This document shows positions 27,683 through 36,471 of a stretch of 64,000 nucleotides of DNA, piece by piece. A program made the position numbers and the translations under genes. Position 1 is the first letter of the stretch; each line of letters starts with the position of its first letter. The DNA comes from Microbacterium bovistercoris (GTDB lineage Bacteria; Actinomycetota; Actinomycetes; Actinomycetales; Microbacteriaceae), in assembly GCF_003387575.1 (NCBI RefSeq), contig NZ_QUAB01000047.1, forward strand, positions 1 to 64,000, read 5' to 3'. Below the pieces are notes generated by a model that saw nothing but the letters and a program-made list of their open reading frames with translations, did no database searches and was not told the DNA's origin.

Positions 27683-29374
27683 ATGACGCAGGAGATCGTC
27701 TTCCACGGCGGTGCCGTGTTCACAGGAGCCGGAGAGCCTCTGCACGGCCACGCGGTCGTGGTGCGCGGGAAGCGCATCGTCGCCGTCGTGCCGGAGGAGC
27801 ACGCAGTCGAGATCGCACCGGATGCCCGGCGCATCGACCTCGCCGGAGCACTGTTGAGCCCCGGGTTCCAGGACGCGCACATCCACCCCGTCGGCGGCGG
27901 CATCGAGCTCCTGCAGTGCAACCTCACCGAGGCGGAGACCGCCGAGGAGACCGCCGCGCTCATCCGCGCCTACGCCGAGAGCCACCCCGACGAGGAGTGG
28001 ATCCTCGGCGGCGGCTGGGGCATGGACCACTTTCCCGGCGGGAACCCGCCGCGCGGCCTCCTCGACGAGGCCGCCGGCGGCAGGCCTGTGCTGCTGCAGA
28101 GCCGCGACCACCACAGCACCTGGGCGAGCACCGCCGCCATCGAGCGCGCCGGGATCACCGCCGAGACCCCCGATCCCGCCGACGGCCGGATCGTGCGGGA
28201 GCCGGACGGCTACCCGGCCGGCACCTTCCATGAGGGTGCGGGGGACCTGTTCGAGGGCGTTCGCCCGGCGACCACGGCCGAACTGTCGTATCAGGGTCTG
28301 CTGCGCGCGCAGGAGGAGCTGATCGCCCTGGGCATCACCGGATGGCAGGACGCCATGGTCGGCGCGGGGGTCGCGGGCATCGCGGACCCGCTCACCGCCT
28401 ACGAGCGCGCACTCTCCGAGGACACGCTCCAGGTGCATGTGGTCGGTGCCCAGTGGTGGGTGCGTGACGGCGGCCTGGACCAGGTCGAGACGATGGTCGC
28501 GCGCCGGGAGAGGATCGCGGCGGAGCATTCGGATCGCCGGCTCGATCTGGCGACCACGAAGATCATGGTCGACGGCGTCGCCGAGAACCAGACCGCGGCG
28601 ATGCTCACCCCCTACCGCGACGGTCACGGGCACGACACGGACAACAGCGGGCTGAGCTTCATCGACCCCGAGGCGCTGCGGCGATATGTGACCGCGCTCG
28701 ATGCCGCAGGTCAGCAGGTGCACATGCACGCGCTCGGAGACCGGGCGGTGCGCGAGGCGCTCGATGCCCTGCAGGACGCCAGGCAGGCCAACGGCGACAC
28801 CGACGGACGTCACCACCTCGCGCACCTGCAGATCGTGGCGCGGGCCGATGTGCCGCGCTTCGCCGATCTCGACGCCGTCGCCAACATCCAGGCGCTGTGG
28901 GCGACCCACGAGGACCAGCTCGACGAGCTCACTCTCCCGTTCCTCCAGGACGGCCAGGTCGACCGCCAGTACCCCTTCGGCGACTTCGCCCGCGCAGGTG
29001 CCCGGTTCGCCGCCGGGAGCGACTGGCCGGTGTCCACGGCCGATCCCGTCCAGGCCATCCACATCGCCGTGAACCGGGCGTACCCCGGTTCCGTGCAGGG
29101 GCCGCTCGGCGGACCGCAGCAGTGCCTCGATCTGGCCACGGCGATGGCCGCCTACACCTCGGGCAGTGCTTTCGTGAACCGTCGCGAGTACGACACCGGC
29201 AGCATCCGCGAGGGCTACCTCGCCAACCTCGTCGTGCTCGACCCCGATCCGTTCACGCTGCCGGCATCCGAGATCCACACCTCGCGCGCCGTCGCGACCT
29301 GGATCGAGGGTCGCAACGTCTACTCCGCAGTACCCGCAATCGCAACATCCGACACCCGCAAGGAGCTCTCATGA
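27683..29374 (+). CDS. Amidohydrolase of the YtcJ type, second paralogue
   Basis: 563 residues, same family and domain order as the enzyme at 17153: metal motif GFQDAHIHPVGGGIELL, then MVDGVAENQ, HMHALGDRAVREAL, HHLAHLQIV and AAGSDWPVSTADPVQAIHIA. Blocks shared with the first paralogue include ILGGGW, DPADGRI and FPGG. ATG 27683 follows an AAAGG ribosome-binding site. The stop overlaps the start of the substrate-binding gene (ATGA), so the hydrolase is coupled to a peptide-type importer. Substrate unknown; amide hydrolysis is expected from the family. Confidence 0.85.
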   Translation: MTQEIVFHGGAVFTGAGEPLHGHAVVVRGKRIVAVVPEEHAVEIAPDARRIDLAGALLSPGFQDAHIHPVGGGIELLQCNLTEAETAEETAALIRAYAESHPDEEWILGGGWGMDHFPGGNPPRGLLDEAAGGRPVLLQSRDHHSTWASTAAIERAGITAETPDPADGRIVREPDGYPAGTFHEGAGDLFEGVRPATTAELSYQGLLRAQEELIALGITGWQDAMVGAGVAGIADPLTAYERALSEDTLQVHVVGAQWWVRDGGLDQVETMVARRERIAAEHSDRRLDLATTKIMVDGVAENQTAAMLTPYRDGHGHDTDNSGLSFIDPEALRRYVTALDAAGQQVHMHALGDRAVREALDALQDARQANGDTDGRHHLAHLQIVARADVPRFADLDAVANIQALWATHEDQLDELTLPFLQDGQVDRQYPFGDFARAGARFAAGSDWPVSTADPVQAIHIAVNRAYPGSVQGPLGGPQQCLDLATAMAAYTSGSAFVNRREYDTGSIREGYLANLVVLDPDPFTLPASEIHTSRAVATWIEGRNVYSAVPAIATSDTRKELS

Positions 29375-31020
29375 CCCGCACCCGCACCCTGCGCGCGGTC
29401 GTCCTCGGCGCAGCGACGCTGCTCGCCGTGGGCGCGCTCACCGCATGCAGCAGTCCTTCCGGCGACGACGCCGGCAAGGACGACAAGAACATCGACTGGG
29501 AACTGACCACCGAGACCGCCGCGCCCAAGGGTGACATCGACGAGATCACCTGGGCGAACTACTCCGAGCCCTACTCGCTCGACTACGCGTACGCCTTCGA
29601 CTACAGCGACAACCAGGTGCTCGCGAACGTCTGCGAGTCGCTGCTGCGCCTCAATCCGGACTTCACGCTCACTCCGTCACTGGCCGAGTCGTTCGACCAT
29701 CCCACTCCGCTGACCTGGGTCTACACCGTGCGCGACGGCGTGACCTTCCACGACGGCACCCCGCTCACGGCGGACGACGTGGTCGCCTCGCTGAGCCGTC
29801 ACCTCGACCCCGCAGTGGGCTCGTCGTGGTACTCGGTGTACCAGAACGTCGCGAGCATCGAGAAGACTGGCGACCGTGAGGTGACCGTCACCATGAAGTC
29901 GCCCGATTCGCAGTTCAACCTGTCGATGGGCGGCTCGGCCGGCGTCATCGAATCGGCGAAGACGCTCGCCGAGAAGGGCGCGGACTACGGCAACTCGACG
30001 GGCGGCGTGAACTGCACGGGTCCGTTCTCCCTCACCGAGTGGAAGTCGGGGGAGTCGATCACCCTCACGCGCTACGATGACTACTGGGACGAGGGTCTGA
30101 AGGCGAAGTCGAAGAGCTTCGAGTTCGTGTTCATGGGCGACTCCACCGCCCGCGTGAACGCACTCAAGTCGGGCAGCGTGGACGGTTCCTGGATGATCCC
30201 GATCGAGGCCGTGCCGACACTGCGCGCATCCGGCAAGGGCGACGCGCTGTTCGCGCCCAGCACCGCCGTCGGCGACATCGTGATCAGCAACCTCGACGGA
30301 CCGCTCGGCGACGTCCGGGTGCGCAAGGCGCTGCTGATGGCGATCGATCGGCAGGGCATGCTCGATGCCGCCGCCCGCGGCGTCGGCGAGGTCACCGACG
30401 TGTTCACCTCGGAGAACGTCTGGGGAGAGGCGTCGGATGCCGCGCGCACGGCCGCTTTCGACGACGTCGAGCACTACGGCTACGACGTCGCGGCGGCCAA
30501 GAAACTCATCGAGGAGGCCGGCGTCGAGGGGGAGACCCTCACCTACGTCACCGCGCCGATCGGCAACGACTTCGCCGTCATCTCGCAGGCCGTCTCCGCA
30601 GCAGCGCAGTCGATCGGCCTGAAGGTGAAGGTCGAATCGGTGAGCCCGGCGGCCTACACCGCGCTGTTCTCGGACCCGAGCGCCCGTGAGGGCGTGGACA
30701 TGTTCTACACCAGCTGGTACCTGTCCAGCCCTGACGCGCTGGAGATGTACTCGGTGCTGCGCACGGGCGAGTTCAGCAACTACGGCGGCTGGTCGAACCC
30801 CGAGTTCGACGAGGTGGTGAACCAGGCGATCGCCACGGACGACCCGAAGGCGCGCAGCGAACTGACCGCGAAGGCGCAGCAGATCGCCAACGCCGAGCTT
30901 CCCTGGCTGCCGCTCTCAGAAGGCCCGATCCCGTTGTTCATGGGCGAGCGCGTCACCGGCATGCAGCCGTCGATGGCGTTCCTGTACTACCCGTGGGCCG
31001 CGACCCTCGGCGCCCGCTGA
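29371..31020 (+). CDS. Peptide-type ABC transporter, substrate-binding lipoprotein
   Basis: 549 residues, SBP family 5 (DppA/OppA type). The N-terminus is a lipoprotein signal with lipobox LTAC (Cys about 27). The body has LDYAYAFDYSDNQVLANVCESLL, VTFHDGTPLTADDVV and VRKALLMAIDR. Family members bind oligopeptides, nickel chelates or opines. The preceding amidohydrolase and following permeases are co-translated, so the ligand is probably an amide compound. Confidence 0.9.
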   Translation: MTRTRTLRAVVLGAATLLAVGALTACSSPSGDDAGKDDKNIDWELTTETAAPKGDIDEITWANYSEPYSLDYAYAFDYSDNQVLANVCESLLRLNPDFTLTPSLAESFDHPTPLTWVYTVRDGVTFHDGTPLTADDVVASLSRHLDPAVGSSWYSVYQNVASIEKTGDREVTVTMKSPDSQFNLSMGGSAGVIESAKTLAEKGADYGNSTGGVNCTGPFSLTEWKSGESITLTRYDDYWDEGLKAKSKSFEFVFMGDSTARVNALKSGSVDGSWMIPIEAVPTLRASGKGDALFAPSTAVGDIVISNLDGPLGDVRVRKALLMAIDRQGMLDAAARGVGEVTDVFTSENVWGEASDAARTAAFDDVEHYGYDVAAAKKLIEEAGVEGETLTYVTAPIGNDFAVISQAVSAAAQSIGLKVKVESVSPAAYTALFSDPSAREGVDMFYTSWYLSSPDALEMYSVLRTGEFSNYGGWSNPEFDEVVNQAIATDDPKARSELTAKAQQIANAELPWLPLSEGPIPLFMGERVTGMQPSMAFLYYPWAATLGAR

Positions 31021-31039
31021 TCAGGAGCATCCGCCGACG

Positions 31040-31996
31040 ATGAATGCATTCCGACGAGTCGCCGGGAAACTGGGTGGCCTGCTGCTGACGCTGTTCCTGG
31101 CGTCGCTGCTGGTGTTCTTCTCCCGGTTCCTGGTACCCGGTGATCCGGTGTCCTTCCTCCTCCGGGGTCGCAAGCCGACCCCGGAGGCGGTGGCCCAGGT
31201 CACCGCGCAGTACGGGCTGGACCTGCCTCCCTGGCAGCAGTACCTGAACTGGATCACCGGCATCCTGCACGGCGACTTCGGCCGCTCCCTGCAGTTCCGG
31301 CAGGATGTCAGCGTCGTCATCGGCGAGCGTCTGCCCGTGACGATGACCCTGGTCGTGATGGCCGGATCGATCATCGCCGTCGTCGGTCTGCTCTCGGGGG
31401 CGATCGCCGCGCTGAACCGCGGGCGGGTCGCCGACCGCGCCATCCTGATCGGTCTGACCGTGCTCGGTGCGATCCCCTCCTTCGTCGGATCGATCGTGCT
31501 CATCGCGGTGTTCTCGGTGCAGCTCGGCTGGTTCCCCTCGTTCGGATCGGGTGAGGGGTTCTGGGACACGATCTACCACCTGACGCTGCCGTCGATCGCA
31601 CTCGCGATCGTGTTCATCGTGCTCGTGGGCAAGGTGACCCGTTCCGCCATGGTCGAGCAGCTCGGCCGCGAGCACGTCGAGGTGGCGACGAGTCGAGGCC
31701 TGAAGCGCTGGGACGTCGTGCGGCGTCACGTGCTGCGCAACTCGCTGTGGCCCATCCTCACGGTCAGCGGGGTGCTCGTCGCCGGGCTGATCGTGGCGAG
31801 CTCGATCGTCGAGGCCGCTTTCGGCCTCGCCGGCATCGGCTCGCTGCTCGTGCAGTCGGTCGACCGGCTGGACTTCCCCGTGGTGCAGGCGATCGTGCTG
31901 CTCGTGGTGACGGCGTTCGTCGTCATGAACGCGATCGTCGACATCCTCGAACCGCTGATCGACCCTCGATCGGCAGCAGGAGCAGGTGCCCGATGA
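31040..31996 (+). CDS. Peptide-type ABC transporter, permease (DppB-like)
   Basis: 318 residues, six membrane helices, with the DppB N-terminal segment (LGGLLLTLFLASLLVFFSRFLVPGDPV) and coupling loop ATSRGLKRWDVVRRHVLRNS. ATG 31040 follows the SBP stop by 19 bases with AGGAG upstream. It overlaps the next permease by 4 bases. Confidence 0.92.
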   Translation: MNAFRRVAGKLGGLLLTLFLASLLVFFSRFLVPGDPVSFLLRGRKPTPEAVAQVTAQYGLDLPPWQQYLNWITGILHGDFGRSLQFRQDVSVVIGERLPVTMTLVVMAGSIIAVVGLLSGAIAALNRGRVADRAILIGLTVLGAIPSFVGSIVLIAVFSVQLGWFPSFGSGEGFWDTIYHLTLPSIALAIVFIVLVGKVTRSAMVEQLGREHVEVATSRGLKRWDVVRRHVLRNSLWPILTVSGVLVAGLIVASSIVEAAFGLAGIGSLLVQSVDRLDFPVVQAIVLLVVTAFVVMNAIVDILEPLIDPRSAAGAGAR

Positions 31997-32859
31997 CCAC
32001 CCCCACCCCCACCCTCGCCGTGCGGCTGCTGAAGACGCCGCGCAGACCCCGCCCGCCGATGCTGCTCACCATCAGCGTCATCGTGCTGGCGGTGGTGACT
32101 CTCGCGGCGATCTTCGCACCGTGGGTCGCCCCGTACGACCCGGACGCCGTCGATTTCTCGGCGTTCTATGCGCCGCCGTCGCCAGAGCACTGGCTCGGCA
32201 CCGACGGCCTCGGCCGCGACCTGCTCAGCCGCATCATCTACGGCGGCCGCACCGCGTTGGTCGGGCCGCTCGTCGTCGTGATCTTCTCGACGATCCTCGG
32301 CATCCTGCTCGGGCTCTTGGCAGGGTGGCGCGGCGGCTGGATCGACGCCGTGCTCGGCCGCGTCTTCGACGTGCTGTTCGCATTCCCGTCGTTGCTGATC
32401 GCGATCATGGCGGTCGCACTGTTCGGCAAGGGCCTGGTCGCACCGGTGATCGCGATGAGCATCGCCTACGCGCCGTTCGTCGCGCGGCTGACCCGCGCGC
32501 TGGTGACCACCGAGCGCAGCCGCCCGTACGTCTCGGCCTACCGGGTACAGGGCTTCGGCGGCGGCTGGATCGCACTGCGGCGCGTGCTCCCGAACGTGTC
32601 GCCCATCGTCGGGGCGCAGTCCACCCTCAACTTCGGCTACGTGCTCGCCGAGCTCGCCGGGCTCTCGTTCCTCGGCCTGGGCGTGCAGCCGCCGACCGCG
32701 GACTGGGGCGCGATGATCAACGAGGCGCAGTCCGGCATCGCATCGGGCGAGTTCTTGCCCGCGATCGCCCCGGCTGTCGTCGTGGTGCTCGTCGTCGTCG
32801 CGGTGAACATCATCGGCGAGGAACTGTCCGACCGCATCGGAGGCGAGATCCCCGCATGA
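31993..32859 (+). CDS. Peptide-type ABC transporter, permease (DppC-like)
   Basis: 288 residues with the DppC pattern: APYDPDAVDF and EHWLGTDGLGRDLLSRIIYGGR near the N-terminus, then the coupling loop YRVQGFGGGWIALRRVLPNV. It begins at ATG 31993 in an ATGA overlap and ends in another with the ATPase gene. Confidence 0.92.
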   Translation: MTTPTPTLAVRLLKTPRRPRPPMLLTISVIVLAVVTLAAIFAPWVAPYDPDAVDFSAFYAPPSPEHWLGTDGLGRDLLSRIIYGGRTALVGPLVVVIFSTILGILLGLLAGWRGGWIDAVLGRVFDVLFAFPSLLIAIMAVALFGKGLVAPVIAMSIAYAPFVARLTRALVTTERSRPYVSAYRVQGFGGGWIALRRVLPNVSPIVGAQSTLNFGYVLAELAGLSFLGLGVQPPTADWGAMINEAQSGIASGEFLPAIAPAVVVVLVVVAVNIIGEELSDRIGGEIPA

Positions 32860-34436
32860 GCGAACTGCTGAAAATCGAAGACCTCACGCTCGACCTGAAC
32901 GACGGCACGCGCCTGCTGCACGGCATCAGCCTGTCGGTGGCGGCGGGCGAGACCGTGGGCCTGGTGGGTGAGTCCGGATCCGGCAAATCCCTCACCGCCA
33001 GGACCGTGCTCGGCCTGCTGCCCGACCGGGCGGTCGTCGGAGGCTCCGTCTCGGTCGACGGGCGATCCCCGCTCGATCGGGACGACCTCCGGCACGTGCG
33101 CCGGAAGGATGCGGCGATGGTGTTCCAGGACCCGCGCGCCGGCATCAACCCGATGCGCACCATCGGCGACCACGTCACCGAAGCGCTGCGGCTGTGCGCG
33201 GGCCTGAGCCGGCAGCAGGCGCGGCAGCGCGCCCTCGACCTGCTCACCGCGGTGAAGCTGCCCGATCCCGTCGCGCATCTCGGCCAGCATCCGCACGAGC
33301 TGTCCGGTGGCATGCTGCAACGGGTGATGATCGCCGGCGCCCTCACCACCGGCCCGCGGCTTCTGGTCTGCGACGAGCCGACCACCGCGCTGGACGTCAC
33401 CACCCAGGCCGAGATCGTCTCCGTACTGCGCGAACTGTGTGCGCGCGAGGGCATGGGGATGCTCTTCATCACGCACGACCTCAACCTCGCGGGTTCGCTG
33501 TGCGACCGGCTGGTCGTGATGAAGGACGGTGCGGTCGTCGAGGAGGGCCCTGCGACGCAGGTGCTGACCCGGCCCGAGGCCGACTACACCCGGCGCCTGG
33601 TGGCGGCGACGCCGAAGCTCACCGGCGACGGCGGTGCCGCCGGCGCGGGCGCGCAGGACGAGCCGATGCTGGTGATCGAGGGCGTCTCGAAGACCTATCA
33701 CGTACGCGGGCGAGGGGACGTGCACGCGGTGCAGGACGCACGCGTGACCGTTCCGCGCGGCGGCGCACTCGCGGTGGTCGGGGAGTCCGGGTCGGGCAAG
33801 TCCACGCTGGCTCGCATGGTGGTCGGGCTGGAGAACGCCGACAGCGGTGAGATCCGCACCGACGGTGTCTCGGTCACTGAGGCTCCGCGCGGGCAGGCGG
33901 AGCGCCTGGAGCGCGCACGCAGCGTGCAGATGGTGTTCCAGGATCCGTACCTGTCGCTGGACCCCCGGATCCCCGCCGGGCAGGCGATCTCGGATGTGCT
34001 GCGGCTGCACCACAGGATGGATGCGGCGGCGGCGCGGGCGCGCACTCTCGAACTGCTCACCGCCGTCGGGCTGGGGGACGAGCACGTGAAAGCCCGGCCG
34101 AGGACGCTCTCCGGCGGTCAGCGGCAGCGCGTCGCGATCGCCCGCGCCCTGGCCATCCAGCCCGACCTCCTCGTGATGGATGAGGCGACCAGCGCGCTCG
34201 ACGTCTCGGTGCAGGCGCAGGTTCTCGACCTGGTCGCCCGGATCCGCGCGGAGCAGGGGCTGACGCTGCTGTTCATCAGCCACGACCTCTCGGTCGTGCG
34301 GCGGGTCTGCGAACGCACCGTCGTGATGCGCCGCGGAGAGATCGTGGAACAGGGTCCCACGCAGCAGTTGCTGGACGACCCGCAGCACGAGTACACCCGG
34401 CTGCTGATCGACTCCGTCCCGGTGCCGGTGGTGTGA
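32856..34436 (+). CDS. Fused double-ATPase of a peptide-type ABC transporter (DppD-DppF fusion)
   Basis: 526 residues holding two complete ATP-binding domains. The first (about 1-260) has Walker A GESGSGKSLT, signature LSGGMLQRVMIAG and Walker B LLVCDEPTTALD. The second (about 270-525) has GESGSGKSTLA, LSGGQRQRVAIA and LLVMDEATSALD. A short Gly/Ala-rich linker joins them. One polypeptide thus supplies both ATPase subunits that dipeptide importers usually encode as two genes, as in the third transporter of this window. It is followed by a terminator. Confidence 0.92.
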   Translation: MSELLKIEDLTLDLNDGTRLLHGISLSVAAGETVGLVGESGSGKSLTARTVLGLLPDRAVVGGSVSVDGRSPLDRDDLRHVRRKDAAMVFQDPRAGINPMRTIGDHVTEALRLCAGLSRQQARQRALDLLTAVKLPDPVAHLGQHPHELSGGMLQRVMIAGALTTGPRLLVCDEPTTALDVTTQAEIVSVLRELCAREGMGMLFITHDLNLAGSLCDRLVVMKDGAVVEEGPATQVLTRPEADYTRRLVAATPKLTGDGGAAGAGAQDEPMLVIEGVSKTYHVRGRGDVHAVQDARVTVPRGGALAVVGESGSGKSTLARMVVGLENADSGEIRTDGVSVTEAPRGQAERLERARSVQMVFQDPYLSLDPRIPAGQAISDVLRLHHRMDAAAARARTLELLTAVGLGDEHVKARPRTLSGGQRQRVAIARALAIQPDLLVMDEATSALDVSVQAQVLDLVARIRAEQGLTLLFISHDLSVVRRVCERTVVMRRGEIVEQGPTQQLLDDPQHEYTRLLIDSVPVPVV

Positions 34437-34437
34437 A

Positions 34438-34487
34438 CACGAGAAGAGCCGGATGGCGGGTTTCCCCGGCATCCGGCTCGTCTCGTG
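34438..34487. terminator. Bidirectional terminator
   Basis: An 18-bp stem (34438-34455 with 34470-34487, one mismatch) closes a 14-nt loop between the convergent ATPase and aminotransferase genes. Confidence 0.8.
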
Positions 34488-34491
34488 CTCT

Positions 34492-35874
34492 TCAGAGCTT
34501 CGATGCCGCCGCGCCGAGCACACCGCGCAGGATGCTGCCGATCTCGCGGAACTCCGCGGGGCCGATCGTCAGCGGAGGCGCGAGCTGGATGACGGGGTCG
34601 CCTCGGTCGTCGGCGCGGCAGTACAGCCCGGCCTCGTAGAGCGCGGGGGAGAGGAAGCCGCGCAGCAGGCGCTCGGACTCGGCGTCGTCGAATGTCTCCT
34701 TCGTGGACTTGTCCTTGACCAGCTCGATGCCGAAGAAGTAGCCCTCACCGCGCACGTCGCCGACGATCGGCAGGTCGAGCAGTGTCTCCAGCTCGGCGCG
34801 GAACAGCGGCGAGTTCTGCACGACGTGCTCGTTCAGTCCCTCCTCCTCGAAGATGTCGAGGTTCTCCAACGCCACGGCCGCCGAGACCGGGTGCCCGCCG
34901 AACGTGTAGCCGTGCGGGAACATCGCGTCACCGGTGGCGAACGGCTCGTGGATGCGGTCGCTGACGATCGTCGCGCCGAGCGGCGCGTATCCGCTCGTGA
35001 TGCCCTTCGCGCAGGTGATCATGTCGGGCACGTAGCCGAGTCGCTCGCAGGCGAACATCGAGCCGAGCCGGCCGAAGGCGCAGATGACCTCGTCCGAGAC
35101 GAGCAGCACGTCGTGCCGGTCGCAGATCTCTCGCACGCGTGCGAAGTACCCGGGCGGAGGGGGGAAGCATCCGCCGGAGTTCTGCACCGGCTCCAGGAAG
35201 ACCGCCGCGACCGTGTCGGCACCCTCGAACAGGATGGCCTCCTCGATGCGGTCGGCCGCCCAGCGCCCGAACGCCTCGATGTCGCCCTCGGGCGCGCCCA
35301 TCTCCGCGGCACGGTAGAAGTTCGTGTTCGGCACCCGCAGGCCGCCGGGGGTGACCGGCTCGAACATCGCCTTCATCGCCGGGATGCCGGTGACGGCGAG
35401 TGCGCCCTGGGTTGTGCCGTGATAGGCGATGGCACGGGAGATCACCTTGTGCTTGCCCGGCTTGCCCTGCGTCTTCCAGTAGTGCTTGGCGAGCTTGAAG
35501 GCGGTCTCGACGGCCTCGCCGCCGCCGGAGGAGAAGAACACCCGGTTCAGGTCGCCGGGCGCGTAGTCCGCGAGCCGGTCGGCCAGCTCGATCGCGGCCG
35601 GATGCGCGTACGACCAGAGCGGGAAGAACGCCAGCTCCTCGGCCTGTTTCGCGGCGGCCTCGGCGAGGCGGCGACGCCCGTGGCCGGCGTTGACCACGAA
35701 GAGGCCGGCGAGCCCGTCGATGTACTTCCGTCCCTCGGCATCCCAGATGTGATGTCCCTCTCCGCGCGTGATGATCGGCGCTTCCGGCAGCGTGGACTGC
35801 CGGGAGAAGTGCATCCAGAGGTGATCGCGGGCGCTTTCGCGCAGGCGATCGGCGTCGTAGGTCTTTCCGGTCAT
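34492..35874 (-). CDS. Class III aminotransferase, putrescine/omega-amino acid type
   Basis: A 460-residue PLP enzyme. Motifs seen are FFSSGGGEAVETAFKLA, LLVSDEVICAFGRLG and the Lys in MITCAKGITSGYAPLG. The N-terminal RDHLWMHFSRQ and GHHIWDAEGRKYIDG blocks are typical of putrescine or beta-alanine:pyruvate transaminases of actinobacteria. The Lrp-type regulator lies directly upstream and overlaps it (ATGA), so the two form one transcript. It would make an aminoaldehyde or semialdehyde for the divergent aldehyde dehydrogenase. Confidence 0.88.
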   Translation of the reverse strand: MTGKTYDADRLRESARDHLWMHFSRQSTLPEAPIITRGEGHHIWDAEGRKYIDGLAGLFVVNAGHGRRRLAEAAAKQAEELAFFPLWSYAHPAAIELADRLADYAPGDLNRVFFSSGGGEAVETAFKLAKHYWKTQGKPGKHKVISRAIAYHGTTQGALAVTGIPAMKAMFEPVTPGGLRVPNTNFYRAAEMGAPEGDIEAFGRWAADRIEEAILFEGADTVAAVFLEPVQNSGGCFPPPPGYFARVREICDRHDVLLVSDEVICAFGRLGSMFACERLGYVPDMITCAKGITSGYAPLGATIVSDRIHEPFATGDAMFPHGYTFGGHPVSAAVALENLDIFEEEGLNEHVVQNSPLFRAELETLLDLPIVGDVRGEGYFFGIELVKDKSTKETFDDAESERLLRGFLSPALYEAGLYCRADDRGDPVIQLAPPLTIGPAEFREIGSILRGVLGAAASKL

Positions 35875-36338
35875 CGGGTCCCCCAGTTGTAGAGCTGCTT
35901 GTGCAGGCGGGCGTAGACGAAGGTGTCGGTGGACAGCACCCCGGGAATGCTGCGGATGCGGCGCGCGAGCAGCTCGAGCAGATCCTCGTCGCTCTCGCAC
36001 ACGACCTCGGCGAGCACATCGAAGCCGCCGAGCGTGACGACGACGTAGTCGATCTCGGTGATCTCCGCGAGGGCTGCGGCGACCACCTCGGGATCGCCGC
36101 TGACGCGGATGCCGATCATGGCCTGGCGGAGGAAGCCCAGCTGCAGAGGATCGGTGACGGCGACGATCTGCATCACGCCGGATTCCGTGAGGCGCTGCAC
36201 ACGCTGTCGCACGGCGGCCTCGCTGAGCCCGACCTCGCGGCCGATGTCGGCGTACGCACGCCTGCCGTCCTCTTGGAGCAACTCGATGATCGTCTTCGAC
36301 ACATCGTCCAGCACTGCATGCTTCTGCTTTGAGGCCAT
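35871..36338 (-). CDS. Lrp/AsnC-family transcriptional regulator
   Basis: 155 residues. HTH_AsnC at about 8-60 (AYADIGREVGLSEAAVRQRVQRL) and an RAM ligand domain at about 65-145 (GGFDVLAEVVCESDEDLLELL). It senses an amino acid or amine and is co-translated with the transaminase that follows. ATG 36338 is chosen, with AGGA 10-13 bases before it. Divergent from the aldehyde dehydrogenase at 36460. A TTGC-ATTGA-GCAA dyad (36392-36404) in the gap could be its site. Confidence 0.88.
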   Translation of the reverse strand: MASKQKHAVLDDVSKTIIELLQEDGRRAYADIGREVGLSEAAVRQRVQRLTESGVMQIVAVTDPLQLGFLRQAMIGIRVSGDPEVVAAALAEITEIDYVVVTLGGFDVLAEVVCESDEDLLELLARRIRSIPGVLSTDTFVYARLHKQLYNWGTR

Positions 36339-36424
36339 GTGCTGATCCTGACATTCAAGAGCCGCGCTAGCAACAGAATCCGCAGATTTCCTTGCATTGA
36401 GCAACCGATACCGTCGAAAATCGG

Positions 36425-36471
36425 TGGAACTCCCGGAGTGTCTCAGATAGGATTCAACAATGTTGACAACG
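36425..36471 (+). promoter_or_regulatory. Leaderless promoter with TetR-type operator over the start codon
   Basis: The -10 box TAGGAT (36448-36453) ends six bases before ATG 36460, and a weak -35 (TGGAAC, 36425-36430) lies 17 bp upstream, so the mRNA should begin at the start codon. The palindrome TCAACAATGTTGA (36454-36466) covers the start site. The 18-mer 36454-36471 matches the operator at 27608-27625 in 16 positions. Confidence 0.7.
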
